A DNA stretch of 64,000 nt from Bacteroidota bacterium (GTDB lineage: Bacteria; Bacteroidota; Bacteroidia; Chitinophagales; Chitinophagaceae): the NCBI GenBank assembly GCA_018267625.1, contig JAFDYC010000066.1, positions 1-64,000 of the forward strand, written 5' to 3'. The notes under the pieces are model-generated. The model had not been told where the DNA came from. It ran no database searches and saw only the letters and a program-made list of their open reading frames with translations. This document shows positions 52,615 to 61,158 of the stretch, one piece after another (the first letter of the stretch is position 1; every line of letters begins with the position of its first letter). The position numbers and the translations under genes are program-made.

Positions 52615-55047
52615 TCAATTCCGCAAGGGTTTTCCGGTGGTTAGAATGCTTTGCAGCCGCTCCAGCGTTTTGTGTTGTCCGCACAATGAAAGGAAAGCCT
52701 CGCGTTCTAAATCCAGCAGGTATTGCTCGCTCACGAGCGTGGGCTGCGAGAGCGTTCCCCCGCACATCACGTGGGCCAGTTTTTCGGCAATCAGCTTGTC
52801 GTAGTCGCTGATGTAGTTGCCCCGCCACATGCCGTGAATGCCGATGAGTAAAGGCCCCAACCCGGCACGGCCCTGCACCTTGATGTCGGTTTTTAGCGCG
52901 GGTTGTGTATAGCCTGCATCTGCCAGCGCCAGCACTTTTTGTTTTGCTTCGCTGACGCGCCGGTCGGGATTCATGGAGATGCTGTCGGTTCCTTTCCGGA
53001 ACAGGCTCATGTCGAAAGCCTCCCGGGCGGAGGTAGCCACTTTGGCCGTGCCTACATTGATGAAAAGCTGTTGCAGGTAGTTCAGCTCGATGTCTTCTTT
53101 GATGTTGCGGTCGGAAGCACGCAGGGCCAGTTCCTTGGTGCCGCCGCCGCCGGGGATGAGGCCCACGCCTACTTCCACGAGGCCGATGTAAGTCTCTGCC
53201 GCCGCCTGCACCGCATCCGCATGAAGGCACATCTCGCAGCCGCCGCCCAGCGTGAGGCCATGTGGAGCGACCACCACGGGAATGCTGCTGTAGCGCAGGC
53301 GCATAGTGGTGTTTTGAAACTGCCGCACGGCGAAGTCGAGCTCGTCATATTCCTGCTCGGCAGCAAACATGAAGATGAGCCCGACATTGGCGCCTGCGGA
53401 AAATTTATCGGAGCCATTGGCGATGACGAGTCCTTTGAATTGCTCTTCGGCGAGGGCAACACTCTTCATCACGCCTTCCAGCACCTCGCCGCCGATACTG
53501 TTCATCTTAGTGTTCCAGCTCAGAGCTACCACGCCATCGCCGATGTCCACGAGGCGGCAGGCACTGTTTTTCCAGACAGTTTTCTCCGCAAAATTTTCCA
53601 GCAGGATAAACTTCTGGGCGGCCGGAATCGGTTGGTAGCTCTTTGATGGAATATCGTAGAAAAGCCGCTGGTTGTTTTCAGTTTTGTAGAAAGAGGTATT
53701 GCCATCGGACAGCATGTCTGACACCCAGGGTGCCGCTTCGATGCCTTCGGTTTTCATGGATTCAAGCACCGTCTTTACTCCCAGAATATCCCAGCTTTCA
53801 AAGGCGCCAGTTTCCCAGCCGAAGCCGGCCCGCAGGGCTTCATCAATACGGTATAGCTCGTCGGAGATTTCAGGAATGCGGTGCGAGACATAAGCAAACA
53901 ACAAGTGGTGAAAGCGACGGTAGAAAGCTCCGGCCTTGTCCTTGCCGGCATACAAGGCACGCAGGCGCTGGCCGAGGTCTTCAATAGGTTTGGCTGTATC
54001 CAATGTGGCAAAGTGCGGCTTCACGCGGGGAGCATATTCGAGGGTCGAAAGGTTCAGGGTCAGGATATCCCCTTTCCGGAGTGTAGTTCCGGCGTTTTGG
54101 GGGATGTCTTTCTCGCTTCTGATTTTCTTGAAGAAGCCAGAACCCGTTTTGTCGCCCAGCATTTTGGCCTCAATCATCTTGTCCAAAAAGGGAGGCAACT
54201 TGAAGAGCGCGCGGGCTTCGTCATCCGGCACGGCCTCGTAGAGGTTGCGGGCTACGTGTACGAGCGTATCCAGGCCTACCACATCGGCGGTGCGGAAGGT
54301 GGCGCTTTTGGGCCGCCCCATGACCGGGCCGCTGAGGGCATCTACTTCATCTACGCTCAGGCCCAGTTCCTGCATAACTTGAAACACGGCCATGAAGCCG
54401 AACACACCCACTCGGTTGGCGATAAAAGCGGGCGTGTCTTTAGCCAGCACGGTGGTTTTTCCCAGAAAGCGGTCGCCGTAATCGAGGAGGAAATCCAGAA
54501 TCTCTGGGCGGGTGCCGGGTGCCGGGATGACCTCGAGCAGGCGCAGATAGCGTGGGGGATTGAAGAAGTGTGTGCCGCAGAAATGAGCCTGAAAATCTTC
54601 ACTGCGCCCGGCACTCATCAGGTGAATAGGGATGCCCGAGGTATTGCTGGTGACCAGAGTGCCCGGCTTGCGGAATTTCTCGACCTGCTCAAAAACACTT
54701 TGCTTGATTTTGAGGTTTTCCACTACCACTTCGATAATCCAGTCCACATCGGCGATGCGGTGCAGGTCGTCGTCAAAATTGCCGGTACTGATGTGTCGGG
54801 AGTCGGATGGATGGAAGAGTGCGGCGGGCTTGCTTTTCAGCGTCGCGGCGAGGGCTTCGTTGACGATGCGGTTGCGGACGGGCAGGCTTTCGAGGCTCAG
54901 GCCTTTTGCTTTTTCGGCTTCATTGGGTTCTTTGGGAACAATATCGAGCAGCAGGACCTTGACGCCAACTCCGGCGAAGAGCGCGGCGATGCGTGAGCCC
55001 ATGACACCGGAGCCCAGAACGGCAACGGAGCGGATAGGACGATTCAT
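52615..55047 (-). CDS. 3-hydroxyacyl-CoA dehydrogenase / enoyl-CoA hydratase fusion, FadN-like
   Basis: This 810-residue protein joins a 3-hydroxyacyl-CoA dehydrogenase (N-terminal) to an enoyl-CoA hydratase-like domain (about residues 500-720), the order seen in Bacillus FadN and in Bacteroidota, opposite to FadB. The NAD loop is VAVLGSGVMGSRIA (residues 8-21). HFCGTHFFNPP carries the catalytic histidine, KDTPAFIANRVG is the HAD signature, and SGPVMGRPKSATFRTADVVGLDT is in the C-terminal HAD domain. The hydratase half has KFSAGANVGLI and APHGLTLGGGCEM. It should catalyse the middle two steps of beta-oxidation with an acyl-CoA dehydrogenase and a thiolase that are not in the window. Its last ~69 codons occur a second time, decayed, at 50883-51091. 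Confidence 0.92.
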   Translation of the reverse strand: MNRPIRSVAVLGSGVMGSRIAALFAGVGVKVLLLDIVPKEPNEAEKAKGLSLESLPVRNRIVNEALAATLKSKPAALFHPSDSRHISTGNFDDDLHRIADVDWIIEVVVENLKIKQSVFEQVEKFRKPGTLVTSNTSGIPIHLMSAGRSEDFQAHFCGTHFFNPPRYLRLLEVIPAPGTRPEILDFLLDYGDRFLGKTTVLAKDTPAFIANRVGVFGFMAVFQVMQELGLSVDEVDALSGPVMGRPKSATFRTADVVGLDTLVHVARNLYEAVPDDEARALFKLPPFLDKMIEAKMLGDKTGSGFFKKIRSEKDIPQNAGTTLRKGDILTLNLSTLEYAPRVKPHFATLDTAKPIEDLGQRLRALYAGKDKAGAFYRRFHHLLFAYVSHRIPEISDELYRIDEALRAGFGWETGAFESWDILGVKTVLESMKTEGIEAAPWVSDMLSDGNTSFYKTENNQRLFYDIPSKSYQPIPAAQKFILLENFAEKTVWKNSACRLVDIGDGVVALSWNTKMNSIGGEVLEGVMKSVALAEEQFKGLVIANGSDKFSAGANVGLIFMFAAEQEYDELDFAVRQFQNTTMRLRYSSIPVVVAPHGLTLGGGCEMCLHADAVQAAAETYIGLVEVGVGLIPGGGGTKELALRASDRNIKEDIELNYLQQLFINVGTAKVATSAREAFDMSLFRKGTDSISMNPDRRVSEAKQKVLALADAGYTQPALKTDIKVQGRAGLGPLLIGIHGMWRGNYISDYDKLIAEKLAHVMCGGTLSQPTLVSEQYLLDLEREAFLSLCGQHKTLERLQSILTTGKPLRN

Positions 55048-55453
55048 AAATGCAACATATTTTGACTTACCTCACAAGGTAGGCGGAATAAAGGGATGCG
55101 CCTCTGACGGTACTTGTTGTTTATGAAAACGGCAAGCTTCAATAAGGCAGCTATCCATTCTTAAATGATATACCAACCAATTTCAGAAAATGGCTGCCTT
55201 GTGCTTTGTGCGCTCATGGGATGTAAGGCAACACTTTTCACACTTATTGCCAGCAATTATTTTCTTAAAAAGAGCTTTTGGTGTTGTTGCCTGCAGCTTT
55301 CGGGAGACGGCTTTTTTTGCTGGCTCAAAAAAATCAACGGTAGATGACCATTACTATTTTCTGTTTGCGGACAGCTTGTGATGCTTATCTCTTGGGGATG
55401 ATGCAGTTTTGTTCGAGAATTCAGTACCTGAAAAAACAGGGCACTGGACTGCG
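55048..55453. other. Intergenic region between the HAD/ECH gene and rsmA
   Basis: No gene is supported. A long hairpin with arms AAGGCAG (55144-55150) and CTGCCTT (55194-55200), extended inside by CCATT/AATGG, lies here with no T-run after it. It could be a structured leader or a chance fold. Short frames near 55165-55381 have no recognisable features. Confidence 0.4.
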
Positions 55454-56215
55454 ATGTACACCCTAAAAAAGAGCTTGGGACAGCATTTCTTGCATGACGA
55501 AGGCATGTGCCAAAAGGTGGTGGACAGCATCAGTCGGCGGCCCGGGATGCAGTTGCTTGAGGTAGGCCCTGGAGCCGGTGCTATCAGTAAATACCTGTTT
55601 GAATGGGACGAAGTGGAGTATCGAGCTGTGGAGTTGGATGCAGAGAAGGTGGCCTTTTTAAGAAATCATTTTCCGGCTGCGGAGGGGAAGGTTTTGGAGG
55701 CAGATGTGCTGCGCGTGCCCAAACCATTTGAGGGGAAATTCAGCATCGTGGGCAACTTTCCCTACAATATTTCTTCGCCCATAGTCTTCCGGATTCTGGA
55801 GTGGGAGCAAGATGTAGATGAGGTTGTGGGCATGTTTCAGAAAGAAGTGGCACAGCGGATTGCAGCGGGCCCGGGTTCGAAGACCTATGGAATTTTGTCC
55901 GTGCTCACTCAGGCGTTTTTCAAAGTGGAATATTTGTTTGACGTGCCGCCAGGATGTTTTGTGCCACCCCCTAAAGTGATGAGCGGAGTGCTGCGTTTTA
56001 CAAACATTCAGAATCCCTTTTCAATCGTGGATAAAAGGGCATTTTCCCGCTTAGTGAAATCAGCTTTTGGCCAGCGTAGAAAGACCTTACGAAATGCGTT
56101 GCGCGGAGTGTTGCCTCCTGAAGCCCTGGCTGAAAATGAGCTGATGGGAAAGCGTGCGGAGCAATTGTCGGTGGCAGAATTTGCGGGCTTATTTCACCAA
56201 TATTTTCAGGTATGA
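55454..56215 (+). CDS. rsmA: 16S rRNA (adenine(1518)-N(6)/adenine(1519)-N(6))-dimethyltransferase
   Basis: RsmA (KsgA) dimethylates two adjacent adenines in the 3' hairpin of 16S rRNA. From the ATG at 55454 the protein has 253 residues and begins KKSLGQHFLHDE, the family N-terminus; the open frame to 55409 adds 15 residues not seen in homologues. The SAM loop is LEVGPGAGAIS (about 35-45) and the catalytic motif is NFPYNIS (101-107). The C-terminal domain includes FVPPPKVMSGVLRF and VKSAFGQRRKTLRNALRG. All key residues are intact. The stop overlaps the next start by 4 bases (ATGA), so it is probably co-transcribed with the dehydrogenase gene. Confidence 0.94.
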   Translation: MYTLKKSLGQHFLHDEGMCQKVVDSISRRPGMQLLEVGPGAGAISKYLFEWDEVEYRAVELDAEKVAFLRNHFPAAEGKVLEADVLRVPKPFEGKFSIVGNFPYNISSPIVFRILEWEQDVDEVVGMFQKEVAQRIAAGPGSKTYGILSVLTQAFFKVEYLFDVPPGCFVPPPKVMSGVLRFTNIQNPFSIVDKRAFSRLVKSAFGQRRKTLRNALRGVLPPEALAENELMGKRAEQLSVAEFAGLFHQYFQV

Positions 56216-57162
56216 ACCAGAGAGGCATGGTGCTGATAGCAGCGCCGGTGCATGAAGTCTTGCGGGCAGGGCTTCGGAGTGAATGTTATGAATTACTGGA
56301 ACTGCCAGACATCGGGCAGGAAGAGGCGGAGCGCGTGATTGGAGCTTGTGTTGGAGTTGTCACCTCAACCCGCCTGCGTATCAACAAAGCCCTGATAGAT
56401 GCCGCGCCGCAGTTATGCTGGATCGCACGAATGGGCTCCGGGATGGAGCTGATTGACGTGTCCTATGCGGAAGCGCGGGGTATTGTATGCCTGAGTTCGC
56501 CGGAAGGTAATTGCAATGCGGTGGCGGAACATGCGATGGGTTTGTTGCTGGGCATCACAAAGCATATTGAAGAGAGCGCAGCGGAAGTGAAAGCAGGGCA
56601 GTGGCGGCGAGAAGAAAACCGAGGCATCGAGCTGGAGGGTCGCTGTGCCGGCATCATTGGATTCGGGCATACAGGGCGTGCCTTTGCAAAAAAGCTGCAG
56701 GGCTTTGACATGAAAATTCTGGCTTATGACCCTGCGGAAATAAAAGATGTGCCCGGATATGTGCGCATGATGCCCAGCTTAGAAGCTATATGGGCGGAGA
56801 CAGAAATTTTAAGCTTTCATGTGCAATTGAAGGCAGACACGCATCACTATTTCAATCAGCAATTTTTGGAACAGATGCAGCAGCGATTCATTCTCCTAAA
56901 CACGTCACGCGGAGCAGTTGTAGGGCCCGATGCTTTGCTGGCTGGTTTAGAAAGTGGGAAAATCAGGGGTGCCGGGCTGGATGTATGGGAAGAAGAGCCT
57001 TTGGGAAAAATGAGTAAGGAATCAAGGGAAAAATTTGAGCGGGTGTTGCAGTATCCGGGTGTGATAGGAACGCCACACATTGCGGGGTATTCGCATGAGT
57101 CTTTGCGAAAGATGAGTGAAGTGTTGAAAAACAAGATTTTGGCTTTGAAAATCAAGCGGTAA
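56212..57162 (+). CDS. D-isomer-specific 2-hydroxyacid dehydrogenase
   Basis: This 316-residue NAD-dependent dehydrogenase of the D-2-hydroxyacid family (phosphoglycerate/lactate/glycerate-type) has the nucleotide loop IIGFGHTGRAFA (about residues 146-157). The catalytic triad residues are the Arg of LLNTSRGAVV, the Glu of LDVWEEEP and the His of GTPHIAGYS. It lacks the C-terminal ACT domain of many PGDHs, so assignment as SerA is not safe; glyoxylate/hydroxypyruvate reductase is possible. The ATGA overlap with rsmA suggests co-transcription. Confidence 0.87.
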   Translation: MNQRGMVLIAAPVHEVLRAGLRSECYELLELPDIGQEEAERVIGACVGVVTSTRLRINKALIDAAPQLCWIARMGSGMELIDVSYAEARGIVCLSSPEGNCNAVAEHAMGLLLGITKHIEESAAEVKAGQWRREENRGIELEGRCAGIIGFGHTGRAFAKKLQGFDMKILAYDPAEIKDVPGYVRMMPSLEAIWAETEILSFHVQLKADTHHYFNQQFLEQMQQRFILLNTSRGAVVGPDALLAGLESGKIRGAGLDVWEEEPLGKMSKESREKFERVLQYPGVIGTPHIAGYSHESLRKMSEVLKNKILALKIKR

Positions 57163-57203
57163 AACAGAACAAAAGCGAGAGGAAATTATTTGAAACAAGG
57201 GCA

Positions 57204-57231
57204 TTGGCTTTAACAGAGTTTTTTACCTTTA
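57204..57231 (+). promoter_or_regulatory. Promoter of the TonB-dependent receptor gene
   Basis: A TTG at 57204-57206 and TACCTTTA (a 7-of-8 match to TAnnTTTG, 57224-57231) with 17 bases between them resemble the -33/-7 pair of Bacteroidota, 36 bases upstream of the start at 57267. Confidence 0.45.
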
Positions 57232-57266
57232 CCCGCTCAAAAGCTAAAAATTAGATAACATAGCAT

Positions 57267-60200
57267 ATGAATCGTATCCTACGTTCAGCGATTGCGTTGT
57301 TGATGCTTTGCTTACCAGGCGTTGCGCTGGCGCAAAACTCTGGTATTAAAGGCAATCTGACCGATGAACGGGGCAACCCGATCGTGAATGCCGGCGTTGT
57401 GGTGACAGAAGGCGGCATTTCAAAAGGCCAGGCACTCACCGACTTTGACGGAAACTATACGGTTCGACCCTTATCGGGTGGTCGCTATAGCGTAAAGTTC
57501 TCCTATCTGGGGCGCGACCTTACCATTACCAATGTAGTGGTAGCTGCGGATCAGATTGTAACCGTAAACGGTAAACTGGTTACTACTACAGAAGCCTTGA
57601 AGGGCAAAACGGTAGAAGTGCATGCTACCCGTAGTTTCCAGGCACCCATTATAGACCCGGAAAATCCCGGTGGTCGTCAGGTAAAAACTGCCGAGCAAAT
57701 TGAGAAGGCGCCTACCCGAAATACCTCTGATATCGCTGCATTGAGTACTCAGGTCTATCAGGGTGGATCCGGTGGCAGTTTGAATATTGGTGGTGGACGT
57801 TCTTCCGGAACCAAGTATGTGGTGGACGGCGTGCAATTACCACCCGGAGCCTCCAATTTCACCAATCAGGCCCCCGGTTCTGTAGAAACGATTACTACTT
57901 TTTCTTCCGGGATCCCGGCACGTTACGGTGATGCCTCCGGCGGTTTGGTTACCATTACGACAAAAGGTGCCACTTCAAAGACGCATGGAAGCGTGATGTA
58001 TGAGCATTCCATTGATGGCTATAATTCCAATGAATTGACCATTAATCTTAGTGGGCCATTGTTACGCAAAAAAGACTCATTTGGAAATCGTCGTCCAATC
58101 GTAGGGTATAATGTAGTAGGAGATGGGATTTTTTCTTCAGACAACGCCCCTACATACTACGACAATGTGTACGTGAACGGCGATAAGCTGGCCCAGCTTC
58201 AGGAGCATCCTCTGGTTGTCGTACAAGAGAATGGCGTTACCCGTACGGATTATGCGACTAACTACGTACATGACTCCGCCTTTCATACTGAAAAGCGCCA
58301 TAAGAACTCAGATTTTTACCGGGGTCAGCTTAGTGGTAAACTGGATTTCAATCTGAACGAAAACATGAGCGTGCGTGTTGGTGCTAGCTATTTTGCCAAT
58401 AAAGGAAATAACTTCTCCAGGGGGCTATCCCTTTTTGCTCCGGATAATTTCGGTGAAACACGTTCGCAAACGGGCCGTGGCTATATCCGATTTACACAGA
58501 AGTTTGGCAGCAAGCAGAATGCGGAACAGTTGAAGGACAATGTCATTACGAACGCATTTTACACAGTTCAGGCTGATTATTCCAAGGACTTTAGCACGAC
58601 TCAGGATCCTAATAAGCAGCACAACACCTTCGAGTATGGCTATGTGGGCAAATTTGATGAGCTCTATCAGCCCATTTATGTACCGGGCAGTGTTGATGGT
58701 GCATCCGGTATAGTTGGAGTACGGCTATTAGGCTATCAACCCAGCGGAGTTGTTTTCACACCAGGTACTCAAAACCCGGTATTGGCTAATTATACAAAAG
58801 ATGCGTATTCATTCTTTGCCAGCCAGACAGAAGGAATGTTACCACCGGATCAGACTACCATTCAAGCGGTACGAGGCTTGCGTAATGGTGACTTACCACC
58901 CAGTGTGTATAACTTATTCAGCAATCTGGGAGCTGCTTCCGGAGGATGGAGTAAGGCCAACAATGACCAGGTATCCATCGGCATTGATGCATCCTTTGAC
59001 CTGAAGCATCGTAAGACTACTCACTCAATAGAATTTGGTCTTTACTACCAACAGCGTAATGAGCGCTCTTATTCGGTAGCAGGCGCTACGGGAGCTAGTT
59101 CGGGTGGTGGTATCTGGGGGTTGATGCGTCAATTGACCAATCGCGTAGTAGGACAGGAAGCAGGAACCAACCCTATGTGGGTAAAGAATGGTGATACGTT
59201 CACACTCGCTCAGGTGCGTGCAGGTGTATTCAACCCGAATCCTGCAGATACTATTTTTTATCAACGTAAGGTGGACAGCACCGCATTCAGTGCGTTTGAC
59301 AAGCACCTGCGGGATAAACTATATGGCGAAGGGCTGATTAGTAATTACTGGGATTATATCAACACCGATCATTACGATCCATCTTTCTATTCCCTCAGTA
59401 TGTTTTCAGCGGATGACCTCCTGAAAAATGGACAAGGGTCTCTAATCAGCTATCAAGGCTATACTTATGACGGCAAGCTCGTGACTGGAAATGTCAATTT
59501 TAATGATTTCTGGACTGCTAAGGATGGGGAAGGATATTTTACGCGACCTATAGGTGCTTATCGCCCTAACTACATAGCCGGCTATCTGTCGGATTATATC
59601 ACGTACAAAGACTTTCGAATTACGCTCGGTGTTCGGGTAGAGCGTTTTGACAACAATACCAAAGTGTTGCGTGATCCGTACTCCCTTTACCCTGAACGTA
59701 CGGTGAGCAGTTATCTGACGGACCAGAATGGCAACCCCATCAATCACCCGGATAATATCGGTGGAGACTATGTAGTGTATGTCGGAAGCAATTCCATCAG
59801 CAATCAGTTTCCCCGTATCATAGGATATCGTGACGGTGACACCTGGTATGATGCTTCTGGCCGCGAAGTACAAGATCCTCAAGTGTTGAAAACAGGTACC
59901 AATAGCGACCGCCTGGAGCCTTTCTTACAACTGGATCCTACGTCACACTCACTGACAAACATCAAGGATTCTACATTTAATCCAGATAACAGTTTTACGG
60001 ATTACAAGCCTCAGGTGAACGTGATGCCCCGCATCAATTTCTCCTTCCCTCTGAACGAAAATGCCCTGTTTTATGCACACTATGATGTGCTGTATCAGCG
60101 TCCTTCCAGTGGTGAAGCTTATGGTGTTCAGACGGATTATTTCTTCATGGATCAGAATCCAACAGCCATTTATGGAAACAGCAACCTGAAGCCAGAGCGC

Positions 60201-61127
60201 ATGATTGATTATGAAGTTGGTTTCCAGCAGCGCCTGACAGAACGTTCCGGTATTACTATTTCCGGCTTCTATAAAGAACGTAAAGACCAGATTCAGACTC
60301 GCCCTTATCTCTATGCATACCCGATTACGTATTATACTTACGGGAACAGGGACTTTTCAACGTACAAGGGTATATCTCTTGCCTATGAATTACGTCGTTT
60401 GGGTAACCTGAGCCTAAACATCAACTATACGCTCTCATTTGCAGAAGGTACCGGTGCCAGCAGTACCTCATCCAATGGTGGTTCCAGCAATATCTCATCC
60501 AGTGGTGCACTACAGCAGTTTATTGCAGCCGGCCTGCCCAATATGCGGATGCAATACCCAATGCCTTGGGACTCCCGCCACAATATCAATGCTCAAATTG
60601 ACTATCGCTTCCTTGGTGATAAGAAAGGCCCCATGATTGGCGGTATTCATCCTTTCGAGGATGCCGGTATTCAGTTCATTTTTACTGCAAGAAGCGGAGA
60701 GCCCTATACGAAGTATGCTAACCCTCAGAACATCCAGAGTGGTGCTGCCAATTCAAGTGTGATTGAAGGAACGATTAACGGCTCCCGTCTTCCCGGTCAC
60801 TACAATATTGACATGAACATAGATAAGACTTTCCCGCTTCGTTTCCACAAACCCAAGGAAGGAGAGTCTGTTGGCCAAAGAAGTTTGAAACTAAACGTTT
60901 ATGCATACGCCAGGAATTTGCTGAATACACGTGACATCCGCGGTGTATATGGCTATACCGGACGCGCAGATGATGCGGGCTTCCTGACATCAGCTCAAGG
61001 ACAATCCACCATTATTACTCAGGAAGATCAGGCTGCATTCTACAATTACTACCAAATCGCTCAGAGGAATCCTGGCCTGATTGGCCCTCCCCGTACGATT
61101 ATCATTGGCTTGAAGCTGATCTTTTAA
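57267..61127 (+). CDS. TonB-dependent receptor with carboxypeptidase-like regulatory domain
   Basis: This 1,286-residue outer membrane protein starts with a signal peptide (ILRSAIALLMLCLPGVALA), then a carboxypeptidase D-like regulatory domain (IKGNLTDERGNPIVNAGVVV, about residues 25-105). The plug domain contains KYVVDGVQLPPGASNF and SSGIPARYGDASGGLVTITTKG (about 130-240), and a long beta-barrel ends in PPRTIIIGLKLIF with the terminal Phe needed for outer-membrane insertion. It resembles the SusC-like/TBDR class of Bacteroidota, though no SusD gene follows. Instead, 31 bases downstream lies a large secreted protein of unknown function, probably co-transcribed. The ligand is unknown; a proteinaceous or glycan substrate, or export-related work, are possible. 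Confidence 0.9.
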   Translation: MNRILRSAIALLMLCLPGVALAQNSGIKGNLTDERGNPIVNAGVVVTEGGISKGQALTDFDGNYTVRPLSGGRYSVKFSYLGRDLTITNVVVAADQIVTVNGKLVTTTEALKGKTVEVHATRSFQAPIIDPENPGGRQVKTAEQIEKAPTRNTSDIAALSTQVYQGGSGGSLNIGGGRSSGTKYVVDGVQLPPGASNFTNQAPGSVETITTFSSGIPARYGDASGGLVTITTKGATSKTHGSVMYEHSIDGYNSNELTINLSGPLLRKKDSFGNRRPIVGYNVVGDGIFSSDNAPTYYDNVYVNGDKLAQLQEHPLVVVQENGVTRTDYATNYVHDSAFHTEKRHKNSDFYRGQLSGKLDFNLNENMSVRVGASYFANKGNNFSRGLSLFAPDNFGETRSQTGRGYIRFTQKFGSKQNAEQLKDNVITNAFYTVQADYSKDFSTTQDPNKQHNTFEYGYVGKFDELYQPIYVPGSVDGASGIVGVRLLGYQPSGVVFTPGTQNPVLANYTKDAYSFFASQTEGMLPPDQTTIQAVRGLRNGDLPPSVYNLFSNLGAASGGWSKANNDQVSIGIDASFDLKHRKTTHSIEFGLYYQQRNERSYSVAGATGASSGGGIWGLMRQLTNRVVGQEAGTNPMWVKNGDTFTLAQVRAGVFNPNPADTIFYQRKVDSTAFSAFDKHLRDKLYGEGLISNYWDYINTDHYDPSFYSLSMFSADDLLKNGQGSLISYQGYTYDGKLVTGNVNFNDFWTAKDGEGYFTRPIGAYRPNYIAGYLSDYITYKDFRITLGVRVERFDNNTKVLRDPYSLYPERTVSSYLTDQNGNPINHPDNIGGDYVVYVGSNSISNQFPRIIGYRDGDTWYDASGREVQDPQVLKTGTNSDRLEPFLQLDPTSHSLTNIKDSTFNPDNSFTDYKPQVNVMPRINFSFPLNENALFYAHYDVLYQRPSSGEAYGVQTDYFFMDQNPTAIYGNSNLKPERMIDYEVGFQQRLTERSGITISGFYKERKDQIQTRPYLYAYPITYYTYGNRDFSTYKGISLAYELRRLGNLSLNINYTLSFAEGTGASSTSSNGGSSNISSSGALQQFIAAGLPNMRMQYPMPWDSRHNINAQIDYRFLGDKKGPMIGGIHPFEDAGIQFIFTARSGEPYTKYANPQNIQSGAANSSVIEGTINGSRLPGHYNIDMNIDKTFPLRFHKPKEGESVGQRSLKLNVYAYARNLLNTRDIRGVYGYTGRADDAGFLTSAQGQSTIITQEDQAAFYNYYQIAQRNPGLIGPPRTIIIGLKLIF

Positions 61128-61158
61128 CGACAATCCCAACTATTCAACTTAAGTACTC

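Noticed and set aside
55144..55200. Hairpin as a terminator or riboswitch
   Set aside because: There is no T-run and no known riboswitch consensus; it is recorded only as a possible fold.
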